From SURF-32 sp964648365 (GTDB lineage: Bacteria; Planctomycetota; Phycisphaerae; UBA1845), in assembly GCA_964648365.1 (NCBI GenBank), contig CAZYLK010000040.1, positions 1 through 38,779 on the forward strand: a stretch of 38,779 nt of DNA. Reading direction: 5' to 3'. Below, piece by piece: positions 1-7,017 of this stretch (positions are counted from its first letter, which is position 1; each line of letters starts with the position of its first letter). The position numbers were made by a program, and so were the translations under genes. The notes beneath the pieces are model-generated. The model searched no databases. It worked only from the letters and a program-made list of their open reading frames with translations, and was not told the origin of the DNA.

Positions 1-882
1 GCCGTGCTGGTGGACCGGACGGGGCAGATGCCGGCGCGGATGTGGCAGGCGACGGAGAAGATTTTTGAGTTCATGCCCGAAGGCGGCTTCATGCGCTTCA
101 CCGGCCGGGCGGAGAACTACAAGGGCAACCTCCAGTTCATCATCGACGGGCTGGGCGAGGCCCCTATCGAGACGGTCGAACTGGGCGACTTTCTGCGTAA
201 AACTCAGCGCAACGTGGACGAGATGTTCACCCGCGTGCTCGCCATCCTGGAGGAGCATCTCAAGGACGGGGACGTCAAGGCGCTGGTGGGCGAGTTCCTG
301 ACGGACGCCGCGCTGATGAATCGCTTCCGCACCGCCCCGGCCGCGGCCCAGCTTCACCACGCCTACATCGGCGGCCTGCTGGAACACACGCTCAACCTGC
401 TCGAACTGGCGCTGAGGGTGCTGCCGCTCTATCCGCGCCTGAGCCCCGACTTGGTGCTGGCCGGGCTGCTGCTGCACGACATCGCCAAGACGGCCGAACT
501 GGGCTACGACACCGCCTTCAAGTACACCGAGCCGGGCCAGTTGCTCGGCCACGTCGTCATGGGCGCGATGTGGATCGAGCAGAAAGCGGCCGCGGCGGCC
601 GCGAAGACCGGCCGGCCCTTCCCCGAGCGCATCAAGTGGAGCCTCCAGCACATCATCCTCAGCCACCACGGCCGCTACGAGTTCGGCGCTCCCAAGCTGC
701 CCGCCACGCCCGAAGCGGTGGCGATCCACTACCTGGATAACCTCGACGCCAAGGTGCAGATCTTCTTCGACGAGATCGACAACGACCGCGACGCCCAGTC
801 CGCCTGGACCAACTACAACCGCGGGCTGGAAACGCGGATCTTCAAGCCGAACGTGATGATCGACCGCGAGTGCGGGGACTGA
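1..882 (+). CDS. HD-domain phosphohydrolase, YhaM-like 3'-5' exoribonuclease family (5' partial)
   Basis: The frame is open to the left window edge, so the start lies outside; the GTG at position 4 is probably internal. The first 55 residues read as the end of an OB-fold (FRFTG-like strand and NLQFIIDGL), followed by a helical linker and an HD domain: LLEHTLNLLELAL, then LLLHDIAKTAEL with the metal-binding His-Asp pair, then a HIILSHHGRYEFG segment carrying further metal-ligand histidines. This OB plus HD order is that of the YhaM/CBF1 family, which degrades RNA or single-stranded DNA from the 3' end with a divalent metal. YhaM has about 314 residues, so only a few tens of residues appear to be missing. 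The stop is TGA at 880-882, three bases before a repeat array. The family call is strong; the exact substrate is inference. Confidence 0.8.
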   Translation, partial: AVLVDRTGQMPARMWQATEKIFEFMPEGGFMRFTGRAENYKGNLQFIIDGLGEAPIETVELGDFLRKTQRNVDEMFTRVLAILEEHLKDGDVKALVGEFLTDAALMNRFRTAPAAAQLHHAYIGGLLEHTLNLLELALRVLPLYPRLSPDLVLAGLLLHDIAKTAELGYDTAFKYTEPGQLLGHVVMGAMWIEQKAAAAAAKTGRPFPERIKWSLQHIILSHHGRYEFGAPKLPATPEAVAIHYLDNLDAKVQIFFDEIDNDRDAQSAWTNYNRGLETRIFKPNVMIDRECGD

Positions 883-884
883 AG

Positions 885-1028
885 AAGGGAGTGAGGGAGT
901 GAGGGAGTAAGGGAGTAAGGGAAGAAGAGCATACGGTTCGGTTCTTCCTGTTCCCCTCGCTCCCAATTCACTGACTCCGCTTCCACTCATGGTTCATGGT
1001 TGCGGCCTTTGGCCGCTCGGGGGCGTGA
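885..1028. repeat. Dispersed repeat element, GGGAGTNA-arm family, right-truncated copy
   Basis: Positions 885-927 are a tandem array of GGGAGTGA and GGGAGTAA units. A pyrimidine-rich stretch with matching complement follows (about 940-980). The part from about 908 to 1028 is homologous to the inside of the element at 36799-37069: both run from a GGGAAGAA arm through CCTGTTCCCCTC to TGGTTGCGGC and TGGCCGC or its near variant, then GGGCGTGA. Here the right arm is missing and a small gene starts at 1033. The homology is read directly from the sequence; mobility is inference. Confidence 0.65.
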
Positions 1029-1032
1029 AGGC

Positions 1033-1296
1033 ATGAGCGACTCGGAGCGGAACGCCTTCTCCCCCAGGTCGATGCTCGCACGAGTGCATCCGCTCGTCTT
1101 TCTCGTCGTGATCCTCCCCACCAGCATCGCGTTTGCCATGATTCCGCGGTTGTTCGGCTATCCGGGCGGCGCGCCGGGGCTGGCCGCGATCTTCGCGCTC
1201 TTCGTTTTCTTCCGTTGGGACCGATGGCGGCGGACTGTGTGCCGTGCCTGCGGCGAGCTGAGTTCGGCGTGCGCCTGTCCGCAGGGCGATTCGTGA
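1033..1296 (+). CDS. Small membrane protein with C-terminal Cys cluster
   Basis: An 87-residue product starting at MSDSERNAF. An in-frame GTG lies 33 bases upstream but inside the repeat element, so the ATG at 1033 is preferred. There are two hydrophobic helices (VHPLVFLVVILPTSIAFAMI and a second around LAAIFALFVFF), followed by a basic stretch RWDRWRR and then C-x2-C-x6-C-x-C, which could bind a metal such as zinc. The likely topology is two membrane passes with a cytoplasmic C-terminal tail. I do not recognise a family. A small membrane protein with a Cys cluster also occurs at 6560-6898, but the two are not visibly homologous. The modest length and absence of a clear ribosome binding site keep the confidence moderate. 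Confidence 0.55.
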   Translation: MSDSERNAFSPRSMLARVHPLVFLVVILPTSIAFAMIPRLFGYPGGAPGLAAIFALFVFFRWDRWRRTVCRACGELSSACACPQGDS

Positions 1297-1481
1297 CGTG
1301 CCGCCGCGGCCGCAGACGGCTCGCAGAATTCGTAGTCCGATAACCATATTGCGTGTTAGATCTCCGCGTCTCGCGTGACGTAGGGGTGCGGGGAAGTGAA
1401 TCCGTCGTACGTGGATCGTGCGCGCCCGCCGACGCACCGCGGTGCGTGCATCAGTGGTACCCGATCACAGGAGGACTCCGG

Positions 1482-3506
1482 ATGAAACGAGCGAGTTGGC
1501 TCTGGGCAGCATGTGTATTGGTGTCTTGGATCCCGACTGAGGCCGAGACCATCGTGGTGCCGCGGGACTACCCGACCCTCCAGGCGGCGGTCGATGCGGC
1601 CGACGACGGCGACGTCGTCAAACTGGCCGGCGACCGAACCTACCGCGGACCCGGATTCCGCGACGTCGACCTGAGGGGCAAGGCGATCGTCGTCCGCGGC
1701 AAGGCTACGCTGGATTGCGAGGGCCTGGGCCGCGGCTTCATCTTCCAGTCGGGCGAAGGTCGCGACACGGTGATCCGCGGGCTGAGGATCATCCGGGGCG
1801 CGGCGGACCACGGTGCGGGCGTGTACTGCCTGACCGGCAGCCCGCGCATCATTGACTGCGACTTCGAGGAGTGCGTCGCGACCGATCCGGACTCGATGGG
1901 CGGCGCGGTGTATTGCGGCAAAGGGACGTTGGCGAAGTTCGAGAAGTGCAACTTCATCAACAATACGGCTCAACGCGGCGGCGCGATGTTTCTGGCTGAG
2001 CGAGCCGATGCGGAAGTAAGCCAAAGTTCCTTTATGGGTAACAGCGCCATCGAGGGCGGCGCCGTTCACGCGGCGGGCAGCAGCGCTCGGTTCAGCGCGT
2101 GTCAATTCCGCCAGAACCACGGACAGCGACGCGGCGGCGGTTTCTATGGCATCGGCGCCGGCCAGTCGCCGACGCCGATACTCACGGACTGCGTGTTCGA
2201 GGCCAATTCGTCAGACGAGGGCGCCGGCGGGCTCTACTGCGTTTCCGGTTGCAGCCCGGTGGTGGTCGGATGCAGTCTCCGCGGCAATCAGGCTCCCACC
2301 GGAGCGGGTGTCTTCTTGTCAGAGCGCACTTCTCCCCATCTGCGTGACACCGACATTGAAAACAACGGCGGTCCCGGCACATTTCGCGGCGGCGGTCTCT
2401 ATATCAACGGTAGCGATGCGCACATTCTGAATTGTTCCATCAAGACCAATGAGAGCACCTACGGCGGCGGCGCGTGGATGACCTATGGCAACCCCATGTT
2501 CATGAGTTGCGAGTTTCGGCAGAACCGGGCGGAAGCCGGAGGCGGAGGCGTGTCGCACAACGGAGAAGGCTTCGCGGAATTTGTGGACTGTCACATTGAT
2601 GACAATTACTCTCTTCGCGGTGGGAGCGGAATCGACGCAGGCGCATACAGTCGTCTCGAGTTTAGGAACTGCACCGTTACACGCAATCTCGGGCTTGGCA
2701 TCCAGTGCATCGAATCTATCGCCTTGTTCTCAGGTTGCATCATCTCTGAAAACGCGCGCGGCGGAGTTCGTGGCGTAGGGAGCGGCATCTCCCTCGATAG
2801 CTGCGTTCTGTTTGCAAACTACGGAGGGAATGCGCTGCAGTTCGATGGTTGCGATGTGACACTCGGGAATTGCAGCGTCGTCAATAACTTCTCCGGCGCC
2901 GATGCCGTAGCGTGCGGTCGCGGCTGCGACGTCAGCATCGTGAACAGCATTCTGTGGGAGAACGGACCTGTGGACGTCGATTCGGCGTGCGACGCGTCGA
3001 TCTCCTACACCGCCATCCGTGATTGGCCCGGAGAAGGCAACATCGACAACGCCCCTCGATTCGCGGACTGGCCGCGCGGCGATCTGAGACTGCTGCCGGA
3101 CTCGCCCTGCATCGACGCCGGCAGCAGTCGACTGGCGCTAGACCTGACCGTGGACGCGGATGGCAGGATCCGACGGGTCGACACGCCCCGCGTGCGGGAC
3201 ACCGGCGAAGGTCCGGCGCCGATCGTGGACATGGGTGCGTTCGAGCGTCGCAGTCGCCGTGCCTGCGCAAAGAGCGCCCTGCTCGCCGCGGAATGCGTCG
3301 ATGGACAGGTCGGCGTCGAAGTCACAGGCGGCGCGGCCGGCGCGACGCTCACCGTCCGGCTCGACAGCGACTTCCAGAACGATGTCCTGATCACGCTTGA
3401 TGGCCAGGGTCGGGGTGAGGTGACGCTTGACGACGTGCGTCCGGGACTGCACGTCGTCCGTGTGCTCGAATGTCCGGACCTCCGCGGCGAGGTTGAGTGT
3501 GAATAG
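1482..3506 (+). CDS. Secreted right-handed beta-helix repeat protein with C-terminal Cys module
   Basis: A 674-residue product. The ATG at 1482 is chosen because CAGGAGGAC (about 1469-1477) is a strong ribosome binding site and because residues 1-22 form a signal peptide (MKRASWLWAACVLVSWIPTEAE). An upstream in-frame start at 1353 would bury the signal peptide. Residues 23-60 (IVVPRDYPTLQAAVDAADDG) are the classic start of pectate-lyase-like or polymorphic outer-membrane-like beta-helices. Repeated coils follow with CxF, GGAxY and N/S ladders up to about residue 530 (CNFINNTAQRGGAMF, CVFEANSSDEGAGGLY). No catalytic residues were identified. The last 70 residues start with a Cys at 3294 and end in CPDLRGEVEC, a module shared with the two copper proteins at 14412-15688. 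Cell-surface or extracellular location is inferred. Confidence 0.82.
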   Translation: MKRASWLWAACVLVSWIPTEAETIVVPRDYPTLQAAVDAADDGDVVKLAGDRTYRGPGFRDVDLRGKAIVVRGKATLDCEGLGRGFIFQSGEGRDTVIRGLRIIRGAADHGAGVYCLTGSPRIIDCDFEECVATDPDSMGGAVYCGKGTLAKFEKCNFINNTAQRGGAMFLAERADAEVSQSSFMGNSAIEGGAVHAAGSSARFSACQFRQNHGQRRGGGFYGIGAGQSPTPILTDCVFEANSSDEGAGGLYCVSGCSPVVVGCSLRGNQAPTGAGVFLSERTSPHLRDTDIENNGGPGTFRGGGLYINGSDAHILNCSIKTNESTYGGGAWMTYGNPMFMSCEFRQNRAEAGGGGVSHNGEGFAEFVDCHIDDNYSLRGGSGIDAGAYSRLEFRNCTVTRNLGLGIQCIESIALFSGCIISENARGGVRGVGSGISLDSCVLFANYGGNALQFDGCDVTLGNCSVVNNFSGADAVACGRGCDVSIVNSILWENGPVDVDSACDASISYTAIRDWPGEGNIDNAPRFADWPRGDLRLLPDSPCIDAGSSRLALDLTVDADGRIRRVDTPRVRDTGEGPAPIVDMGAFERRSRRACAKSALLAAECVDGQVGVEVTGGAAGATLTVRLDSDFQNDVLITLDGQGRGEVTLDDVRPGLHVVRVLECPDLRGEVECE

Positions 3507-3791
3507 TCTCTCCGTCCGCCGATACAAGTACCAGTAGGAGGACGAGCACGTCGCGAATATCGCCACGCCGTTGGTGCGGCTGTCTGCTTACCCCAGTCGC
3601 AAAGACGACGCAGCGATTGTCCGGCGCAGGTCCAAACACGCTAAGGCGCTACCGGACCCGACGCCGCTCCGAGCAGCCAGGCCGCCGCATGNNNNNNNNN
3701 NNNNNNNNNNNNNNNNNNNNNNNNNNNNNNNNNNNNNNNNNNNNNNNNNNNNNNNNNNNNNNNNNNNNNNNNNNNNNNNNNNNNNNNNNNN
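3507..3791. other. Intergenic stretch ending in a 100-N assembly gap
   Basis: Positions 3507-3691 hold no gene I can support. Positions 3692-3791 are exactly 100 N, a conventional placeholder for a gap of unknown length, so the joined flanks may not be truly adjacent. The gap removes the 3' end of the ATPase gene on the minus strand. Anything translated through the Ns into 3641-3691 should not be trusted. Confidence 0.95.
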
Positions 3792-4843
3792 CGCCGTTCC
3801 AGCTCGATCCGAACGGCCGTTTCCAGGGCGTGTCCACGATTCGCTTTCCCGCTGCGATCGAATGGGGCAATCAGTCCTGGATCCACCGGATAGGCCTTTC
3901 GCGGATTGACCATCCGTCGCCGCTCGGACGCGGCCTCGATCCAGGACGTGCGAACGAGGAAGCAGTCCTCGAGATGCCCAACCAGATGATGGACCGTGTC
4001 GCGTGAGATGGCGATTCCCTGAGCTTTGAGCGCTGCGAAGAACTTCTCCACGCTGAACAGCCCCGCCGGGTTGCCGAGAAGATGTCGCGCCAGCCAGCGC
4101 AGCCCCGCCACGTTACTCACGCCGTGCCGTTCGACGATATCGCGCAGCATCGCAACGTCTACGTATTGCGTCAGAAGCGCAAGCCGATCGCCCGCCTCCA
4201 GACCTTGCGCCTCTGGAAAGCCGCCGACCTCGAGATAGCCTCGCAGCGCGCTTTCCAGCGCGGATCGCTCGGCGGCCGTCAGGGCATCAGAATCGCGTGG
4301 CGGCGCGTGGCCGTGATGCCGCAGGTATTCTTCGAAGCTGAACGGGTGAATCACTACCTCCCAGCCGCGGCCGCGCATGCTGGTGGCAACTTCGCGACTG
4401 AGCAGCGCCGCCGACGAACCGCTGATGAAGACCTCGACGTTTTCCGAATCGAGCAGCCGCCGGACGAACCGCTCCCAGCCAGGTACGACCTGTATCTCAT
4501 CGAGACACCACGTCACGATTTCGGCGCGATTCGACGCGAAGCGGCGGTAGTACTCGTCAGTCAGCAGGTGGAGGTGCTCGGCCGCCAGGCCGCCGAGGCG
4601 CTCGTCCTCGAAGTTGACGTAGGGCAGCCGGTCCTGAGGGATGCCGCGTTCCAGCCGCTCTCGCCGGAGCTGATGCAGGAACGTCGTCTTGCCCGCGCGT
4701 CGCGCGCCGATGACGGCAGTAGCTTTGCCTGGGATCGTCACGGTTCCGCAGACCCGACGCGGCGTGGCTGCCGGCAGAGGCGTGGCCAGGGAATCCGCGA
4801 GCTTCTCCGCCAGAATCGTCCGATAATTTGCCTCTCCATTCAC
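3792..4843 (-). CDS. AAA family ATPase with DUF4143-type C-terminus (3' end lost in gap)
   Basis: Reads right to left from a GTG at 4843 and runs into the N gap after about 350 residues. Residues 46-53 are a Walker A loop (GARRAGKT). Residues 112-118 (WCLDEIQ) form Walker B with adjacent Asp-Glu, and SGSSAALLS at 141-149 is the sensor-like motif typical of COG1373 ATPases. The later GYLEVGGFPEA and the ALETAVRIELER segment just before the gap match the DUF4143 C-terminal region, so probably only some tens of residues are missing. The cellular role of these ATPases is poorly defined. The gene is divergent from gcvPA, and two near-identical palindromes sit just upstream of it. The GTG start is uncertain because no clear Shine-Dalgarno sequence precedes it. 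Confidence 0.85.
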
Positions 4844-4849
4844 ACTCCG

Positions 4850-4878
4850 ATTTCACCTTCTGAAAAGGTGAAAGTCAA
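4850..4878 (-). promoter_or_regulatory. Candidate promoter of the ATPase gene
   Basis: On the minus strand TTGACT (4878-4873) and TGAAAT (4855-4850) are separated by 17 bases, a sigma-70-like layout. The 4851-4873 palindrome covers the spacer and most of the -10 box, so a protein bound there would block the promoter. The predicted transcript start falls on or beside the GTG at 4843, which would make the mRNA nearly leaderless or put the true start further in. Read by eye only. Confidence 0.4.
4851..4873. promoter_or_regulatory. Palindrome 1, putative operator
   Basis: A perfect dyad: TTTCACCTT, five bases, then AAGGTGAAA (the arms pair further into the centre). It has the same 23-base layout as the palindrome at 4884-4906, differing only at the centre and at one symmetric pair of positions. 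It overlaps the proposed spacer and -10 box of the ATPase promoter. Confidence 0.6.
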
Positions 4879-4883
4879 GCGAA

Positions 4884-4906
4884 TTTCTCCTTCTCAAAAG
4901 GAGAAA
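4884..4906. promoter_or_regulatory. Palindrome 2, putative operator
   Basis: A perfect dyad: TTTCTCCTT, five bases, then AAGGAGAAA. Relative to palindrome 1 the fifth base is T instead of A and its partner is A instead of T, so symmetry is kept by a paired change. The two centres are 33 bases apart, close to three helical turns, as expected for two dimers bound on the same face of DNA. Confidence 0.6.
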
Positions 4907-4972
4907 TGTAAACCGTCGCGTGCGACCGGCTTCGCGGGAGCCGCTACGCCTCGTGGCCTGCGGATCGGAGCA

Positions 4973-5002
4973 TTCGCATCGCCGGCGCGCTCACCTTACA
5001 AT
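4973..5002 (+). promoter_or_regulatory. Weak candidate promoter for gcvPA
   Basis: TTCGCA at 4973-4978 and TACAAT at 4997-5002, with an 18-base spacer, lie about 45 bases upstream of the gcvPA start. The -10 box is good and the -35 is poor. I looked for a glycine riboswitch in 4907-5047 and saw none. Confidence 0.3.
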
Positions 5003-5047
5003 GCCCCCGTCCGGAGAAGTCGAGCGTTCCGCGGGAACCGAGCGAGC

Positions 5048-6388
5048 ATGAGATACACGCAACTTACGCAGGATCAGGTTCAGGGCATGTTGCAGGTGGT
5101 GGGGGCGAAGGCCATCCGCGACCTGTTTTCGGGCGTCCGCGACGAGCACATGCTCGACAAGCCGCTGGCCGTGCCGCCGGGGATCAGCGAGCTGGAACTG
5201 CTGGCCGACTGCCAGGCGCTCGCCGGCCGCAACCGCGACGTGACGCAGAGCGTCTGCTTCCTGGGCGGCGGGTCGTACGACCATTTCGTGCCCACGCTCG
5301 TCGACAACCTCGCCATGCAGGGCGAGTTTCTGACCGCTTATACGCCCTACCAGGCGGAGGCGTCGCAGGGCGTTTTGCAGGCGTTTTTCGAGTTTCAGAC
5401 CATGATCTGCCGGCTGACCGGCATGGACGTCTCGAACGCGTCGCTTTATGAGTTCTCCACGGCCGCGGCCGAGGCGGTGAACATGTCGCTATCGGTCACC
5501 GGGCGAAACAAGGTGCTGGTGGCGGACAATACGCACCCGGATACGCGGGCCGTCATCGATACGTACGCCCGGCAGCGCGGGATCGAGGTGGTCGCCCTGG
5601 CGTCGAAGAGTGGCGTCGTGGACGAGGCGGCGCTGGCGGCGTCGCTCAACGACGGCGTCGCGGCCGTGCTGGTGCAGTCGCCCAACTTCTTCGGGTGCAT
5701 CGAGCGGCTTGATCGCATCGTACCGGCCGTTCGAGCAAGCGGGGCGCTGGCGGTGGTGTCGTTCGACCCGCTGGCCAGCGGCGTGCTCAAGCCGCCGGGG
5801 GCGTTCGATGCGGATATTGTGGTCGGCGAGGGGCAGGCGCTGGGCATCCCGCCGCAGTATGGCGGTCCGTACCTGGGCCTGCTGGCCTGCCGGGAGCAGC
5901 ATCTGCGCAAGATTCCGGGACGCGTCGTCGGCGTGACGCAGGACAAGACCGGCCGGCGGGGGTTTTGCCTGACGCTGCAGACGCGCGAGCAGCACATCCG
6001 CCGCGAGAAGGCGACGAGCAACGTCTGCACCAATCAGGGCCTGCTGGCGATGCGCGCGTCGGTGTACATGGCGGCGATGGGGCGAAGCGGGATCGAGAAG
6101 GTGGCGTCGATGTGCCTGGACAAGTCGCACTACGCCGCGGAGCGGATCGCGGCGATTCCGGGGTACAGCTTGCGGTTCAATGCACCGTTCTTCAAGGAGT
6201 TCGTCGTGCAGACGGATCGCGACGTGCCGAAGCTGCTGGCGAAGTGCCGTAAGCTGGGCATCCTGGCGGGCGTCCCGCTGGGGCGGTTTGATGAGAAGTA
6301 CAGCGATTGTTTCCTTGTCGCGGTGACGGAGAAGCGGTCGAAGGTGGAGATTGATCGGCTGGTGGATGCCCTTGGCGGAAGGGAGTAA
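5048..6388 (+). CDS. gcvPA: Glycine dehydrogenase (decarboxylating) subunit 1, GcvPA
   Basis: 446 residues, the usual length of the N-terminal half of split glycine decarboxylase. With GcvPB it forms the P-protein, which decarboxylates glycine and passes the aminomethyl group to the lipoyl arm of GcvH. Diagnostic stretches include CFLGGGSYDHFVP, FLTAYTPYQAEASQGVLQ, FEFQTMICRLTGMDVSNAS, ADNTHPDTRAV, GEGQALGIPPQYGGPYLG and LQTREQHIRREKATSNVCTN. The ATG at 5048 begins MRYTQLTQDQVQGML, the normal GcvPA N-terminus; the frame stays open far upstream but only antisense to the ATPase. The final Arg-Glu codons and the TAA stop fall inside a GGGAGTAA repeat unit, so the repeat defines the C-terminus. 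gcvPB follows after one small gene. Confidence 0.95.
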   Translation: MRYTQLTQDQVQGMLQVVGAKAIRDLFSGVRDEHMLDKPLAVPPGISELELLADCQALAGRNRDVTQSVCFLGGGSYDHFVPTLVDNLAMQGEFLTAYTPYQAEASQGVLQAFFEFQTMICRLTGMDVSNASLYEFSTAAAEAVNMSLSVTGRNKVLVADNTHPDTRAVIDTYARQRGIEVVALASKSGVVDEAALAASLNDGVAAVLVQSPNFFGCIERLDRIVPAVRASGALAVVSFDPLASGVLKPPGAFDADIVVGEGQALGIPPQYGGPYLGLLACREQHLRKIPGRVVGVTQDKTGRRGFCLTLQTREQHIRREKATSNVCTNQGLLAMRASVYMAAMGRSGIEKVASMCLDKSHYAAERIAAIPGYSLRFNAPFFKEFVVQTDRDVPKLLAKCRKLGILAGVPLGRFDEKYSDCFLVAVTEKRSKVEIDRLVDALGGRE

Positions 6389-6420
6389 GGGAGTGAGGGA
6401 GTAAGGGAATGAGGGAAGAG
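6381..6420. repeat. GGGAGTNA tandem repeat array overlapping the gcvPA stop
   Basis: Five degenerate 8-base units (GGGAGTAA, GGGAGTGA, GGGAGTAA, GGGAATGA, GGGAAGAG). The first unit contains the gcvPA stop codon. A short complementary piece CACTCCCTGATCCGC lies at about 6482-6496, possibly the degraded second arm. The rest of 6421-6559 shows no gene. Confidence 0.7.
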
Positions 6421-6559
6421 GTGGGGCGTTTGCGAGAGTCGGACACGGTGACGCCCTTGCTGAGTCTTCATTCAATGCGCCCACTCCCTGATCCGCCTGC
6501 ATTTTACGGCTCTGCCGGGCGTATGACGGCTGTGAGTGAGAATTAGCGAGCGATGATCG

Positions 6560-6898
6560 GTGGCGCCGCGATTTGACATCATAGATATCGGCGTGCTGCT
6601 GCTGGTGGTCGTGACGATCATCGTGGCGGCGTTGTTCGCATTCTTGATCTGGAGAAATGCGTACATTCGAGGCTGGCGGGCGGCGCGGAGCCATGTGAAG
6701 CCCCTGTGCCCCGCGTGTGGATACAATCTGGCCGGGCTGACGCAGTGTCGCTGCCCCGAGTGTGGGCGGACGTTTACGCTCGATGCGCTGTGGGAGGCGT
6801 ACTTGTTGAAAGCCGAGAATCCGGAGGACAGCTTCGCCGCGGATCGCCCGGAGCGAACCTCTCACAGCCCTGAGCCGCGGACCGCGGCCGATACGTGA
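6560..6898 (+). CDS. Small membrane protein with C-terminal zinc ribbon
   Basis: 112 residues from a GTG at 6560; the nearby ATG at 6553 is in another frame and ends quickly. Residues 9-31 form one transmembrane helix (IIDIGVLLLVVVTIIVAAL). A basic linker follows, then CPACGYNLAGLTQCRCPECGRTF cut into its parts: CPACG, a short loop, and CPECG, a two-knuckle zinc ribbon. The CPxCGYxLxGL form is common in small planctomycete proteins. The C-terminal 35 residues are hydrophilic and probably disordered. It sits between gcvPA and gcvPB but has no known role in glycine cleavage, so its function is unknown. Single-pass topology with a cytoplasmic ribbon is inferred. Confidence 0.7.
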   Translation: MAPRFDIIDIGVLLLVVVTIIVAALFAFLIWRNAYIRGWRAARSHVKPLCPACGYNLAGLTQCRCPECGRTFTLDALWEAYLLKAENPEDSFAADRPERTSHSPEPRTAADT

Positions 6899-6950
6899 CC
6901 TTGACTATGGCGCCGGCGCCCGACGCCGGATCGAATATTAGACCGGTCCC

Positions 6951-7017
6951 TGACCACTGTCTCCTGACTGTTGACTCCTGACTCCTGACTGCTGACTCCT
7001 GGCTCCCGAGTCCTGCC
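6951..7017. repeat. Short-period CTGACTC repeat array abutting the gcvPB start
   Basis: About eight degenerate 7-base units (CTGACTC, CTGACTG, TTGACTC and variants) run up to the base before the gcvPB start codon. The array fills the place where a Shine-Dalgarno sequence would be, and no good one is visible. The unit differs from the GGGAGTNA family but has a similar period and the same intergenic placement. Confidence 0.65.

Noticed and set aside
4082..5047. N-terminal extension of gcvPA by 322 codons
   Set aside because: It would run antisense through the ATPase and its palindromes; GcvPA has its normal length and N-terminus from 5048.
4907..5047. Glycine riboswitch upstream of gcvPA
   Set aside because: The conserved glycine aptamer core was not found; the region shows only weak promoter boxes.
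6951..7017. CRISPR-like array
   Set aside because: Units are 7 bases with no spacers; this is a simple short-period repeat.
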